From Kosakonia oryzae (GTDB lineage Bacteria > Pseudomonadota > Gammaproteobacteria > Enterobacterales > Enterobacteriaceae), in NCBI RefSeq assembly GCF_001658025.2, contig NZ_CP014007.2, positions 2,356,001-2,420,000 on the forward strand: DNA of 64,000 nt, in the 5' to 3' direction. The position numbers and the translations under genes are program-made. Position 1 is the first letter of the stretch; the number at the start of each line of letters is the position of its first letter. This document shows, piece by piece, positions 9,460-18,794 of this stretch. The notes under the pieces are model-generated. The model did not search any database. It saw only the letters and a list, made by a program, of their open reading frames with translations, and was not told the origin of the DNA.

Positions 9460-10832
9460 GCTTCCAGCCGGTTGCGCCCATGGCTTTTAGCCACGTACAG
9501 CGCGCGGTCCGCTTTCTCAATTAACCGTTTGTAATCCGGGTGATAATCAAATTCAGCAAGGCCGATGCTGACGGTGACGGAAATGGGCTTACCGGGTGCG
9601 ACTTCAATCGCCAGCCCGGCGATTTTTGCGCGTAAGGTTTCCAGCATAATGGAGGCCTGCGACAGATCCGATTCCACCAGCAGCACCATAAACTCCTCGC
9701 CGCCATAGCGGAACACATAATCGCTGCTGCGGAAGTGGTCAAAAATCGCCGTCGCCACGCTTTTCAGCGTCATATCGCCCGCGTTGTGGCCGAAGCTGTC
9801 ATTGATTTTCTTGAAATAATCAATGTCGATCATCGCCAGCACAAAGGGTTTACGCACATTCAGCGCCAGCGAAATTTCCCGCCGCATAATGGTCGGAATA
9901 AAGCGGCGGTTAAACAGTTGCGTCAGCGGATCTTTGCCGTTCTCCAGCTCCACCTGCGCATCAAACATCGCCAGAAGAAGACGATGGATCTGTCCGGTAA
10001 GCTGCCGGATGGCCTGTAACAGGCTCAGGCGCGACTCCTCCGTCTGTTTTTCGCTGGCCCGCATCCGCGCCAGCCGATCGTCCGCCTGTTTAATCAGCTC
10101 ATCAATGCTGGCCAGCATCTCCGGATTACCCAGCAAATAACGGCCCTTATGCGCCAGCCACATGCCGAATTCCGACGCCGACAAGGTGATAATGTCCGCC
10201 GCCGGTAAGCCGGTAGCGATATTGTAGATAAACTGATTTTCCCAACTGGTCAGCGCGTTGATCTGCCGTTCTCGTTCAACGTTCACGTCATCATAAATGG
10301 ATAACAGGCGATACTGCTCCTGCGCCCGCATGGAGTTTTGATAGCCCGGCGACCAGGAAACTGTCATCGCTTCGATGGCGGTATCCATCGCCAGGCTACT
10401 GAAACAGATAGCGTCGTTGAGCAGCGAAGCAGGAATGGTTTCTTTGGCCTGAAGCAGACGATAAAGCTCATTCTTGAGTTTGCGCGCGCCGCGCGCCACC
10501 AGATCCAGCGGTAAGCCAATGCGCGCATGCACAATGCCGATGGCCCGCTGATTCTCTAGCAGTTGCGGCAGATCTTCACCAGCACTGCCGAGCACGCTGC
10601 GTAACCAGTGGAACATACTGTGGCTAAGCCGCGAATTGACCTGATCGGTATTTAAAAACAGTTCACTTTCAGAATGTGAAAGCATGTAGTCATAAAAAGC
10701 GGTCACCAGATGACGGATTTCCTCATCGCTGAGTGCCGTCAAAATGTCGTGAACCTGCGGTGAAGTCTGGTTAAGCAGATCCTGCCACTCGCTGAGCAGC
10801 AACGTATTATCACTGTGTTCAACCTGTTCCAT
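9447..10832 (-). CDS. dosC: Globin-coupled heme-sensing diguanylate cyclase, DosC-like
   Basis: A 461-residue protein, one residue longer than E. coli DosC if the ATG at 10832 is used. The N-terminal globin sensor has the motif VHARIG with His102 in the proximal heme-ligand position and Tyr47 where DosC has its distal tyrosine. A middle domain links to a C-terminal GGDEF domain whose active site is GGEEF at 377-381. An RxxD inhibitory site (RSSD, 368-371) lies exactly five residues upstream. It should make cyclic di-GMP under control of O2 or another gas. DosP is not adjacent, unlike in E. coli, and a chemoreceptor gene lies upstream instead. An in-frame ATG 15 bases earlier is possible. Confidence 0.85.
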   Translation of the reverse strand: MEQVEHSDNTLLLSEWQDLLNQTSPQVHDILTALSDEEIRHLVTAFYDYMLSHSESELFLNTDQVNSRLSHSMFHWLRSVLGSAGEDLPQLLENQRAIGIVHARIGLPLDLVARGARKLKNELYRLLQAKETIPASLLNDAICFSSLAMDTAIEAMTVSWSPGYQNSMRAQEQYRLLSIYDDVNVERERQINALTSWENQFIYNIATGLPAADIITLSASEFGMWLAHKGRYLLGNPEMLASIDELIKQADDRLARMRASEKQTEESRLSLLQAIRQLTGQIHRLLLAMFDAQVELENGKDPLTQLFNRRFIPTIMRREISLALNVRKPFVLAMIDIDYFKKINDSFGHNAGDMTLKSVATAIFDHFRSSDYVFRYGGEEFMVLLVESDLSQASIMLETLRAKIAGLAIEVAPGKPISVTVSIGLAEFDYHPDYKRLIEKADRALYVAKSHGRNRLEASRN

Positions 10833-10978
10833 GTGTATGCCAACCATTAATATTGATGATGTATGGCGCAAATAGTACGGGCAGGCACCGGGGCAAGGTC
10901 AAGCAAAAAGCGGTCCGGCGATGCGCTGATTGTCGGCGGGATATTGCCGGATATGCTGCGCAGGCGCGGGGCGGGGCG

Positions 10979-11008
10979 AAAAACATCCACGCCGTAGCGT
11001 GGATGTTG
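10979..11008 (-). terminator. Terminator after the chemoreceptor gene
   Basis: A perfect 11 bp stem (10983-10993 with 10998-11008) closes a 4-base loop. On the minus strand it is followed by a T run read from 10982 down to 10979. It lies 25 bp beyond the stop of the chemoreceptor gene and separates it from the diguanylate cyclase. Confidence 0.8.
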
Positions 11009-11033
11009 TCGGTTTAGCCTGTGGCAGACTTCC

Positions 11034-12653
11034 TTAATTGGCGTGAGCCAGCGCCATTCCCTGTGGTCCGGGGTGGCGGCCATTTCCTGATTGCAGCGAT
11101 GCGTCATCAACGAGGAAGCGTGTGACAGACTGCTGCAAATTCACCACCTGCTGTTGCAGGGCGCTGGCGGCGGTCGCGACTTCGGAAACCAGCGATGCGT
11201 TCTGCTGAGTGACGCCGTCCATCTGATGAATGGCGATATTCATTTGCGAAATACCGCGCGTCTGCTCGCCGGAAGCCAGCATCACGTCATCCATGATCTC
11301 GACCACTTTTTTCACATCGACCATCACTTCGTTCATCGTCGCGCCAGCTTCTTTCACCAGCCCGGAACCCTGTTCGATGCGGCTAAGTGAATCACTGATC
11401 ATCGTGCCAATCTCTTTTGCCGCCGTGGCGCTGCGCTGCGCCAGCACGCGCACTTCCGATGCCACCACCGCGAAGCCGCGTCCGGCCTCCCCGGCGCGGG
11501 CCGCTTCGACGGCGGCGTTCAGCGCCAGCAGGTTGGTCTGGAAGGCAATTCCATCAATCACACCGACAATATCGCCAATTTGCGCCGAGCTTTTTTCGAT
11601 AGCATTCATGGTAGAAACCACTTCCGAAACCACGGTTGCGCCACGCGAAGCGGTGTCCGAGGCTTTTTGCGACAGTTCGTTCGCTTTGCGTGTGTTGTCT
11701 TCGTTATTTTTTACCGTCGCCATAATCTGCTCCATGCTGGAGGCGGTTTCATCCAGCGAGGCGGCCTGTTGCTCGGTACGGCTGGAGAGATCGATATTGC
11801 CGGAAGCAATCTCTTCCACGCCGGAGCCGATGGCATCCGTACCGCTACGCACCATGCGCACCATATTCTCCAGACCATCGCGCATACGCCGTACGGCGGC
11901 GAAGAGTTGGGCGATTTCGTTTTTCCCGGCAACATCAATGCGCGCGCGCAAATCGCCCTCGGCAATACGGTCAAACACAGTAATCACGTTATTGAGCGGT
12001 TTGACAATCAGGTTGGTCATCACTGACCACGCCAGGCCCGCCAGTACCAGCGCACAGGCAATTGAGAAGTAGAGAACAAACTCCATGCGTTTAACGCGGT
12101 TGTTGGAGTCATCATAGGCGTGGTCAATGCTTTTAATTTTAAACGCGACCAGCGATTTGGAGGCCTTATCAAATGCCGCATACAGCGCGGTTGATTTCCC
12201 GGCACGCTGGCGATATTCGTCAAGTTTGCCCGCTTTCAGCGCCGCAAAGGCCGGATCGATAAATTCATTCATCAGCGCGGCGCGGGTGGTGGCCATTTCA
12301 TTGGCGATAACTTGCTCTTCAGCCGATTGCGGATATTTCAGGTACTCCTGCCATTTGCCGCTGGCGCTATCAATTTTGCCGCGTGCGCGCTCCAGCGCGA
12401 CGTTGGCTTTCTCGGTTTCGCCGTTACCGACCAGCGATTCATACAAGCGTAAATCCAGACGACCACGCAGTAGTAGCTCGGAACTCTCATTTAAGGCAAC
12501 CAGACCGGGCAAGACTTCCGTATCAACGCGGGCAAAGGATTTATTCCCGGATTGCACTGCCACCAATCCCAGAATACCCACGAACAGTAATAAGGCCGTC
12601 AGTGAAAATATCATCATGCTAAGAGCAGTACGGATCTTTATTCGACGAAACAT
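11034..12653 (-). CDS. Methyl-accepting chemotaxis protein
   Basis: A 539-residue chemoreceptor. A first membrane segment at about 10-32 is followed by a periplasmic four-helix ligand domain (about 33-190) and a second membrane segment near 192-214. A HAMP linker and a cytoplasmic signalling coil follow. The hairpin tip contains the conserved FQTNLLALNAAVEAARAGE run, and methylation helices have the E/Q-rich EQQAASLDETASSMEQI. The C-terminus lacks the NWETF-type CheR-docking pentapeptide, so it probably depends on other receptors for adaptation. Ligand unknown. Confidence 0.92.
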   Translation of the reverse strand: MFRRIKIRTALSMMIFSLTALLLFVGILGLVAVQSGNKSFARVDTEVLPGLVALNESSELLLRGRLDLRLYESLVGNGETEKANVALERARGKIDSASGKWQEYLKYPQSAEEQVIANEMATTRAALMNEFIDPAFAALKAGKLDEYRQRAGKSTALYAAFDKASKSLVAFKIKSIDHAYDDSNNRVKRMEFVLYFSIACALVLAGLAWSVMTNLIVKPLNNVITVFDRIAEGDLRARIDVAGKNEIAQLFAAVRRMRDGLENMVRMVRSGTDAIGSGVEEIASGNIDLSSRTEQQAASLDETASSMEQIMATVKNNEDNTRKANELSQKASDTASRGATVVSEVVSTMNAIEKSSAQIGDIVGVIDGIAFQTNLLALNAAVEAARAGEAGRGFAVVASEVRVLAQRSATAAKEIGTMISDSLSRIEQGSGLVKEAGATMNEVMVDVKKVVEIMDDVMLASGEQTRGISQMNIAIHQMDGVTQQNASLVSEVATAASALQQQVVNLQQSVTRFLVDDASLQSGNGRHPGPQGMALAHAN

Positions 12654-12717
12654 AGCGTTTTCCCTGTTACCGATGAATGAAAAAAGAAAAGAGGGGTGAA
12701 AATAACGTTGTTATGCG

Positions 12718-12749
12718 AAAAATCAGGAAGCAACGTGCGTCGCTTCCTG
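12718..12749 (-). terminator. Terminator after the MetX-like hydrolase gene
   Basis: CAGGAAGC at 12724-12731 pairs with GCTTCCTG at 12742-12749. On the minus strand the stem is followed by five T residues (12722-12718). It lies just past the hydrolase stop codon. Confidence 0.75.
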
Positions 12750-12759
12750 GGTAAAGAAA

Positions 12760-13836
12760 TTACTTTTTATCCTGCCGTTGAGGTGTGGCGGCCAAAAAAG
12801 CGCGCAGTTTGTCGCGGTAAAATTTTGCCGACATCATGGTGCCGTGGCCGCTGGTTTCCACGCTGGCTGGAATAAGAAAAAGCTCAGCCTGTTTTATTTT
12901 GTGGAGCTCGCCGCTGAGGATCCCGGTTTCTACCGGATTACGTTCATCATCGGCGGAGTTAATGATCAGCATTGGCGCGGTAATACGGTTTAAGGCCGGT
13001 AACGCGTTATAGTTCGCCGAAGAGCCCCAGATATAAATAAAGTCGTTGGCATCCGCAGTGACCGGCGCGGCCAGACGTTCATCCACCAGTTTATCGGCCA
13101 GCGCACGGGTTGGCGCTTTATGCTGGTAATTCAGCGTGCCGCCGGTGGTGGCAATACTGAACATAATATTGGCGGTCTTCAGCGCAGGCGGTTGCTGCTG
13201 GTAATTGCCCTGCGCCCAGGCCGGATCGGCTTTAATCGACTCAATTAACATGCGCCGCATCATCCAGTTACGGCCAGAAAGCTCGTTGGGCTGTGAGGCC
13301 ATCGGCACCAGCGCATCCATCATCGTCGGGTATTTTTCCCCCCACAGCCAGGTCTGCATACCGCCCATCGAATAACCCATCACCAGGCGCAAATGCGAAA
13401 TACCGAGTCCTTCTTTAATTAAGCGATATTGCGCGGTCACCATATCGTCATAATCGTAGTGCGGAAAGTTCATGCGCAAACCATCTGACGGTTTGGAGGA
13501 TTTCCCCGAGCCAATACTTTCCGGGATGATGATGAAATATTTACTGCTATCGAGCGCTGCGCCGGGGGTAAATAACTCACCGGCAAATCCTGGGGCCAGC
13601 AACGCTTTAATCGGCTGGTTCGTTCCGTGCAGGAGTAATACCGCAGGTTTGCTGCGATCGCCGAGCGTGTAGTAATGAATACGCAGATCGTTGAGTTTTT
13701 CACCGCTATTAAAGGTGAATTCGTTGGCGACCCAGTCGCCTTCCTGAACAGTGGGTGCTGAATTTGCTGCGTGAGATAAAGGTGATAAAGCTAACAGAAT
13801 GGCGAGCGTCGTTCCTGATATTATGCGAAAGAACAT
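12760..13836 (-). CDS. Exported alpha/beta hydrolase, MetX-like
   Basis: A 358-residue protein with a signal peptide (hydrophobic ISGTTLAILLALSPL, likely cleavage after SHA). The mature part matches the homoserine O-acetyltransferase-like branch of alpha/beta hydrolases: HGTNQ oxyanion region, nucleophile elbow GYSMGG, acid in NSADDERNP, and histidine in TSGHGT. An exported protein is unlikely to be a cytosolic methionine enzyme, so a periplasmic hydrolase is inferred. ATG 13836 is preferred over the upstream ATG because AAAGAG lies at the right distance and it gives a clean signal peptide. Confidence 0.8.
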   Translation of the reverse strand: MFFRIISGTTLAILLALSPLSHAANSAPTVQEGDWVANEFTFNSGEKLNDLRIHYYTLGDRSKPAVLLLHGTNQPIKALLAPGFAGELFTPGAALDSSKYFIIIPESIGSGKSSKPSDGLRMNFPHYDYDDMVTAQYRLIKEGLGISHLRLVMGYSMGGMQTWLWGEKYPTMMDALVPMASQPNELSGRNWMMRRMLIESIKADPAWAQGNYQQQPPALKTANIMFSIATTGGTLNYQHKAPTRALADKLVDERLAAPVTADANDFIYIWGSSANYNALPALNRITAPMLIINSADDERNPVETGILSGELHKIKQAELFLIPASVETSGHGTMMSAKFYRDKLRAFLAATPQRQDKK

Positions 13837-14012
13837 AAAGTAACTCTTTAGTATGTGCAGGTTCCGGGAATTCGATAGTAATTTCAATTCAGATAAATCC
13901 CAATTAATATCAAAAACATCACCAGAAAATAATATTCTGTCCTCCTTTTTTGCGTTTTAACGAGACGTTTTTAATACAGTTTCTCTTATGTAAGATGCAT
14001 CGGGTTCATCTC

Positions 14013-15338
14013 TTAATCCTGCTCCCACTTGCGGCGCAGCCTCAGTAACGGAGTGACCGAGATACCGTGGATCAGCACGCTGAAGGTCACTATCGTAATG
14101 GCGATATCCGCCAGTTCGCCCGCGCGGGCGCTGTCCAGCCCGTGCATATACGCATACGCAATATAATTCAGGCTGCCGATGCCGCGGATCCCCAGCCATC
14201 CGAGGCTCAGACGGTGAAACAGCGACTCTCCCGAACGCCAGGTCAGCAGCAGCACCGACAGCGGTCGAATAATGACGAACAGCATGAAAGCCAGCACCAG
14301 GGCGGGCATATCCCAGTGCTGTGCCAGCGTGACGCCGAGAATAATCACCAGCACCGCCGCAAATATCCGCTCAACCGTATCGCCAAAGGAGAGGGCATCG
14401 CCAATCACCAGCCCCACCGATTTGATCGGGTTATGTTCTTCCAGCGCGTGCCGCGCGTGGGGATTGACCTGCATTTCCGCCGGTAAGTCGTGCTCAACCT
14501 CTTTCTGGTCCGGATGCCTTTTCTGCACGCTGACTTCGGCGCTGCGCAGCCCAACCCCGGCAGCAAACGCGGCCAGAAAACCGGAGGCGCTGACGGCCAT
14601 GGCAAGGGAGAAACTGAGGCAGATCAGCGATAGCGCGACAAAATCGCTGGGGGCCACTTCACCCTGAGCATGCCGCGAGCGGGTGGCGATAAGCCCAATG
14701 CTGCGCCCCAGCAAAAAACCGATAGCCAGCCCGCCCACCAATGCCCACACCAGATCGATGCTCAGCCAGCTAAGCCACTCATCGGTGCTGATGCTGCCGC
14801 CAGCCCGATGCCAGATCAGCGCCAGCATCAAAAATGGCAGAGCGGTGCCGTCATTCAACCCGGCTTCGCTGGAGAGGGCGATTCGGAGCTGGTCGCCATC
14901 TCTGGCATCGTTGATGGAGACCAGGCTTGCCAGCACCGGATCGGTCGGGGCGAGGATCGCGGCAAGCGCCAGCGACAGCGGCCAGGAGAGATCGGCCATG
15001 AAATGGGCGGCCAGCATCATTCCGCCGATAGTGAGCAACATGCCGGGTAGCGCCAGTTTGATTCCCATCTTCCAGTAAGGCGACGTCAGCGGCAGGCGAA
15101 TTTTTAACCCGGTAATAAACAGCGAAGCCGCCATGGCGATTTCCGTCACCCGGCTGGTCAGCGTGGCGTGCGCGGCAATATCAATATTGAGAATATTAAA
15201 TACCCAGGGACCGCAGGCAATACCCACCAAAAGATAAAGGCCAAAAACCGACACCGGTGCACGGCTTATCCAGCCATAAGAGAGTGACATCAATAATAAT
15301 AAACAGCCGGTTGCTGCCGTCCACGCCAAATATCCCAT
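14013..15338 (-). CDS. CPA1-family Na+(K+)/H+ antiporter
   Basis: A 441-residue membrane protein with about 12 hydrophobic segments. It has two hallmark motifs: APTDPVLASL near residue 130 and the ion-binding NDG pair in GLNDGTALPF near 162. A hydrophilic loop around residues 275-305 (acidic and histidine-rich) interrupts the membrane part. It should exchange Na+ or K+ for protons at the inner membrane. It stands alone, divergent from the YghA-like gene with 197 bp between the starts. Confidence 0.88.
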   Translation of the reverse strand: MGYLAWTAATGCLLLLMSLSYGWISRAPVSVFGLYLLVGIACGPWVFNILNIDIAAHATLTSRVTEIAMAASLFITGLKIRLPLTSPYWKMGIKLALPGMLLTIGGMMLAAHFMADLSWPLSLALAAILAPTDPVLASLVSINDARDGDQLRIALSSEAGLNDGTALPFLMLALIWHRAGGSISTDEWLSWLSIDLVWALVGGLAIGFLLGRSIGLIATRSRHAQGEVAPSDFVALSLICLSFSLAMAVSASGFLAAFAAGVGLRSAEVSVQKRHPDQKEVEHDLPAEMQVNPHARHALEEHNPIKSVGLVIGDALSFGDTVERIFAAVLVIILGVTLAQHWDMPALVLAFMLFVIIRPLSVLLLTWRSGESLFHRLSLGWLGIRGIGSLNYIAYAYMHGLDSARAGELADIAITIVTFSVLIHGISVTPLLRLRRKWEQD

Positions 15339-15535
15339 ATCTCTCCACTGTGTCGTTTAGCTATTTAAAAGGGTATAGACGCTGCAGAGACGATATTCCA
15401 GAATATTGCAAAGCGAGGCGGTAAATTAGCTGTCGTAAACGGTGAAATATTATTTTCAGCTTCGTTATTTTTATTCATCGCTATTTTTGTTCTACCCTTT
15501 ATGTTCGTGGTAATTAAACATGAAGAGGTAAGCGA

Positions 15536-16444
15536 ATGGATAGCACAAATAACCCGAAGCACACCACAAATCAGACTAATACCGAAAACTACCCGGTTCC
15601 GCCATTTCCACATCAAAAACAGCCGTTCCCGGGCCTTATCGGGAAAATGGAGCCGCGTCCCGATCACGGTGAAAAAAGTTACCAGGGCAGCGGTCGGCTG
15701 AATGGCCGTAAGGCGCTGATCACCGGCGGCGATTCCGGTATTGGCCGCGCTGTTGCCATTGCCTTTGCCCGCGAAGGCGCCGATGTGGCTATCAACTATC
15801 TGCCAGCGGAAGAGGATGACGCGCGGGAAGTGATTGCCCTGATCCAGGAAGCCGGGCGCAAGGCAGTGGCAATCCCCGGCGATATCCGTGATGAAACGTT
15901 CTGCCAGCAATTAGTGGAACAGGCCAGCGAAGCGTTAGGCGGGCTGGATCTGCTGGTGAATAACGCCGGGCGTCAGCAATTCTGTGAATCGATAGAAGAA
16001 CTGACCACCGAAGCGTTTGATGCCACGTTCAAAACTAACGTCTACGCGATGTTCTGGATAACGAAAGCCGCGCTGAAAAAGATGTCCCGCGGGGCGGCAA
16101 TTATTAATACCACTTCCGTTCAGGCGTACGAACCGAGCGAAATACTGCTCGATTACGCCCAGACCAAAGCGGCTATTGCGACGTTTACCAAATCCCTCGC
16201 CAAACAACTGGGGCCGAAAGGGATCCGCGTGAACGCCGTTGCGCCTGGCCCATACTGGACCGCGCTGCAATGTTGCGGCGGACAGCCGCAGGAAAAAATC
16301 GAGCAGTTTGGCGCTTCCGCGCCGCTCGGCCGTCCAGGCCAGCCGGCAGAGATTGCGCCGCTGTATGTCACCCTGGCTTCGTCTGAAAACAGCTATGCGT
16401 CGGGCCAGGTCTGGTGTTCTGACGGTGGTACGGGAACCGTGTAA
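15536..16444 (+). CDS. yghA: YghA-like NADP-dependent aldehyde reductase (SDR)
   Basis: A 302-residue SDR with the polar N-terminal extension typical of the YghA/YhdF group ([18 protein letters not shown]). The nucleotide motif TGGDSGIG is at 63-70, and NNAG and DYAQTKAA (catalytic Tyr and Lys) follow. E. coli YghA, about 294 residues, is a broad aldehyde reductase and aligns along the whole length. It is 38 bp upstream of a zinc alcohol dehydrogenase and then a CinA-like gene, forming an apparent three-gene stress operon ending at the terminator near 18298. Confidence 0.82.
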   Translation: MDSTNNPKHTTNQTNTENYPVPPFPHQKQPFPGLIGKMEPRPDHGEKSYQGSGRLNGRKALITGGDSGIGRAVAIAFAREGADVAINYLPAEEDDAREVIALIQEAGRKAVAIPGDIRDETFCQQLVEQASEALGGLDLLVNNAGRQQFCESIEELTTEAFDATFKTNVYAMFWITKAALKKMSRGAAIINTTSVQAYEPSEILLDYAQTKAAIATFTKSLAKQLGPKGIRVNAVAPGPYWTALQCCGGQPQEKIEQFGASAPLGRPGQPAEIAPLYVTLASSENSYASGQVWCSDGGTGTV

Positions 16445-16482
16445 CGCGCCGCCCTTTTTTATCAACGTCAGGAGAATCGCCT

Positions 16483-17676
16483 GTGAAAGCATTAACGTAT
16501 CACGGACCTCATAGCGTCAAAGTCGAGAATGTCGCCGATCCGGGGCTGGCTGCCCCGGACGACATCATTCTGCGCGTGACCGCGACAGCGATTTGTGGCT
16601 CCGATCTGCATCTGTACCGCGGCAAAATTCCGGGTACGCATCATGGCGATATCTTCGGCCACGAATTTATGGGCGAGGTTGTCGAAGCCGGGCCGGAAGT
16701 GAAAAACGTCAGCAAGGGCGATCGGGTGGTGATCCCGTTTGTGATCGCCTGCGGCGACTGTTTTTTCTGCCGGTTGCAGCAATATTCGGCCTGTGAAAGC
16801 ACCAACAGCGGGCGGGGCGCGGCGCTGAATCGCAAGAGCATCACGCCGCCCGCCGCGCTGTTTGGCTACAGCAGCCTGTACGGCGGTGTTCCGGGCGGGC
16901 AGGCGGAGTATGTCCGCGTGCCGAAAGCCAACACCGGGCCTTTTAAAGTCCCGGACATTCTGCCGGATGAGAAGGTGCTGTTCCTCTCCGATATTCTGCC
17001 GACGGCCTGGCAGGCGGTGATCAATGCCGAAGTGAAACCGGGTTCGCGGGTGGCCATTTACGGTGCCGGGCCGGTGGGATTGCTGACGGCGGCCTGCGCG
17101 CGCTTTAAAGGCGCTGAGCAGATTTTTATCGTCGATCACAACGATTACCGGCTGGAGTTCGCCCGGCAACGCTATGGCGCGATCCCGATTAACTTCGATA
17201 AAAACGACGATCCCGCGGCGTGGATTATCGAAAATACGCCGGGCAACCGGGGCGTTGATGCGGTCATTGATGCTGTGGGCTTTGAAGCGAAAGGCAGCAT
17301 CACAGAAACCGTACTGAGCACGCTCAAAATTGAAGGCAGCAGCGGGAAAGCGCTGCGGCAATGTATCGCCGCGGTGCGGCGTGGCGGCATTGTCAGCGTG
17401 CCGGGCGTCTACGCCGGGTTTATCCATGGCTTTATGTTCGGCGATGCCTTCGATAAAGGGCTGACCTTCAAAATGGGGCAGACGCATGTTCATGCCTGGC
17501 TGCCGGAATTGCTGGCGCTTGTCGAACAGGGACACCTGACGCCGGAGGAGATTATTACTCACCATATGCCGCTGGAAGAGGCGGCGCGTGGGTATGAAAT
17601 CTTCGAAAAACGCCAGGAAGAGTGCCGCAAAGTGATTCTCGTGCCCGGCATGAAGGCGGAAAAAGCTACCGTTTGA
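16483..17676 (+). CDS. Zinc-dependent alcohol dehydrogenase (formaldehyde dehydrogenase-like)
   Basis: A 397-residue medium-chain dehydrogenase. Catalytic zinc ligands are Cys38 (CGSDLH) and His60-Glu61 (GHEF). The structural zinc lobe is Cys90, Cys93, Cys96 and Cys104. The Rossmann motif GAGPVG is near 185. The long insert after the zinc lobe and overall length place it with FdhA-like enzymes rather than short ADHs. It uses GTG at 16483 behind AGGAG. Neighbouring aldehyde reductase suggests aldehyde or alcohol detoxification; the true substrate is unknown. Confidence 0.85.
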   Translation: MKALTYHGPHSVKVENVADPGLAAPDDIILRVTATAICGSDLHLYRGKIPGTHHGDIFGHEFMGEVVEAGPEVKNVSKGDRVVIPFVIACGDCFFCRLQQYSACESTNSGRGAALNRKSITPPAALFGYSSLYGGVPGGQAEYVRVPKANTGPFKVPDILPDEKVLFLSDILPTAWQAVINAEVKPGSRVAIYGAGPVGLLTAACARFKGAEQIFIVDHNDYRLEFARQRYGAIPINFDKNDDPAAWIIENTPGNRGVDAVIDAVGFEAKGSITETVLSTLKIEGSSGKALRQCIAAVRRGGIVSVPGVYAGFIHGFMFGDAFDKGLTFKMGQTHVHAWLPELLALVEQGHLTPEEIITHHMPLEEAARGYEIFEKRQEECRKVILVPGMKAEKATV

Positions 17677-17726
17677 TTCTTCAACAGGCGCAGCGCCGTC
17701 TGCGCCTTTACTCTGAGGGCGATTTG

Positions 17727-18221
17727 ATGACCACACCTTCGTTATCTATTGCCAATGAACTGGGGCGGTTGTTAACGGAAAAGAAGCTGCAACTGGCGAC
17801 GGCGGAGTCCTGCACCGGCGGGATGATCGCCTCGTCGTTATGCGCAGCGGAGAATACCCCGTCGTTTTATGGCAGCGGGTTTGTGACCTTTACCGACGAA
17901 GCCAAGATGATCATGCTTGGCGTCAGTCGCGAAACCCTTACCGAGCACACGGCGGTAAGCGAACAGGCCGTTATTGAGATGGCGGCGGGCGCCGTGCGCC
18001 AGTCGCAGGCGCATATCGGCATTGCGGTTAGCGGCTACGCCGGGCCGGACGGCGGCGAAGATGGTACGCCAGCGGGCACGATCTGGTTTGCCTGGCAGCT
18101 TGCTGACAACAGCATTCATACCCGGGTGAAACAGTTTACCGGCGACAGCGAAGCGAATATCAAAGAGGCAACCAATTATGCTCTCGGCCGATTAATTCGC
18201 TTATTAGCCGAATCGGACTAA
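17727..18221 (+). CDS. CinA C-terminal-domain protein (PncC/YdeJ-like)
   Basis: A 164-residue protein, the size of the single-domain NMN amidohydrolase PncC. The signature ESCTGG is at residues 27-32 and GYAGPDGG near 113. PncC hydrolyses nicotinamide mononucleotide in NAD salvage; YdeJ is a paralogue of unclear activity, and the sequence alone does not separate them. ATG 17727 has TGAGGG 7-12 bases upstream. It closes the operon with the YghA-like and alcohol dehydrogenase genes. Confidence 0.8.
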   Translation: MTTPSLSIANELGRLLTEKKLQLATAESCTGGMIASSLCAAENTPSFYGSGFVTFTDEAKMIMLGVSRETLTEHTAVSEQAVIEMAAGAVRQSQAHIGIAVSGYAGPDGGEDGTPAGTIWFAWQLADNSIHTRVKQFTGDSEANIKEATNYALGRLIRLLAESD

Positions 18222-18250
18222 ATGCTGAAGAAGGGGTACTGAAATAAAAC

Positions 18251-18298
18251 AAGCGCAGCGGGAAATATACTCTTCCTGCTGCCGCTTGGCTGTTTTTT
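18251..18298 (+). terminator. Terminator of the yghA-adh-cinA operon
   Basis: An imperfect 14-15 bp stem (18251-18264 with 18273-18287, one bulge and one wobble) is followed by a run of six T residues at 18293-18298. It lies 30 bp past the CinA-like stop codon. Confidence 0.7.
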
Positions 18299-18348
18299 CC
18301 TTTACCGGGCTATAGTGAAAAATCTGCGTAAATAATGAGGAGGTAACA

Positions 18349-18426
18349 ATGTTACAGGTTGAAAAAGACGATCCCCATGAAGCACCGGAATCCGGCGATA
18401 AAAAACCCGTTCCGCCAAAAAAATAA
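18349..18426 (+). CDS. Putative 25-residue charged small protein
   Basis: A 25-codon ORF (begins MLQVEKDDPHEAPE, ends in a Lys/Pro-rich tail) is preceded by an unusually strong Shine-Dalgarno GAGGAGG at 18337-18343. A hairpin terminator begins 11 bp after its stop. It has no hydrophobic stretch and looks disordered. Ribosome site, ORF and terminator form a complete miniature gene between two stress loci. I do not recognise the protein, and no function can be assigned. Confidence 0.5.
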   Translation: MLQVEKDDPHEAPESGDKKPVPPKK

Positions 18427-18436
18427 TCGTAAACCG

Positions 18437-18458
18437 GGCCACATGCGTGGCCTTTTTT
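18437..18458 (+). terminator. Terminator after the 25-codon ORF
   Basis: GGCCAC at 18437-18442 pairs with GTGGCC at 18447-18452 around a 4-base loop, then six T residues follow. Compact and typical in form. Confidence 0.8.
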
Positions 18459-18665
18459 AACGACATAAGAAAATACCTAAATATCTCTGGATAAGGCGAT
18501 AACCGCCTGACAATTTGGCTTCCATCAAGCAGCCGCGCCGCCAGAAACGCAAAAATTTCTGCTGATCAGTTTTGCGTTACTGGTGTCTATTACACTGCTT
18601 TATATATAACCGCTGGGGATTTCGCGTTTTCAGCGGCAAGATTGAGTAACCCTTCCTGCGCTGCC

Positions 18666-18794
18666 TTACGCGCGTAGCCCGGCCATTGACATCAGCAGCC
18701 TGAGCACAGAGCTGACGAGAAACAGGGCCAGCACGCTGGCAAACCACAGCCCAACAAACCACATGATTTTCGGTGCGATACGTTTAAATGACAT
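18666..18794 (-). CDS. DUF2474-type small membrane protein of the bd oxidase operon
   Basis: A 42-residue single-pass membrane protein: a basic start (MSFKRIAPK), one hydrophobic helix at about 12-35, and a short tail. Its ATG shares the A of the preceding cioB TGA stop, so it is translationally coupled. Small one-helix proteins such as CydX and the DUF2474 family accompany bd oxidase subunits and support assembly or heme stability. That role here is inferred from size and position. Confidence 0.75.
   Translation of the reverse strand: MSFKRIAPKIMWFVGLWFASVLALFLVSSVLRLLMSMAGLRA

Noticed and set aside
11230-12072. Plus-strand open frame of 280 codons
   Set aside because: Antisense to the chemoreceptor signalling domain; Ser/Ala-rich mirror of the coiled coil.
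15365-15478. 37-codon minus-strand ORF before the antiporter gene
   Set aside because: AT-rich, with its only purine-rich motif too far from the ATG; could be a leader peptide but support is too weak to list as a gene.
16492-17736. Long minus-strand open frame (414 codons)
   Set aside because: It is antisense to the zinc alcohol dehydrogenase, whose motifs are clear; histidine- and arginine-rich composition is typical of a GC-rich shadow frame.
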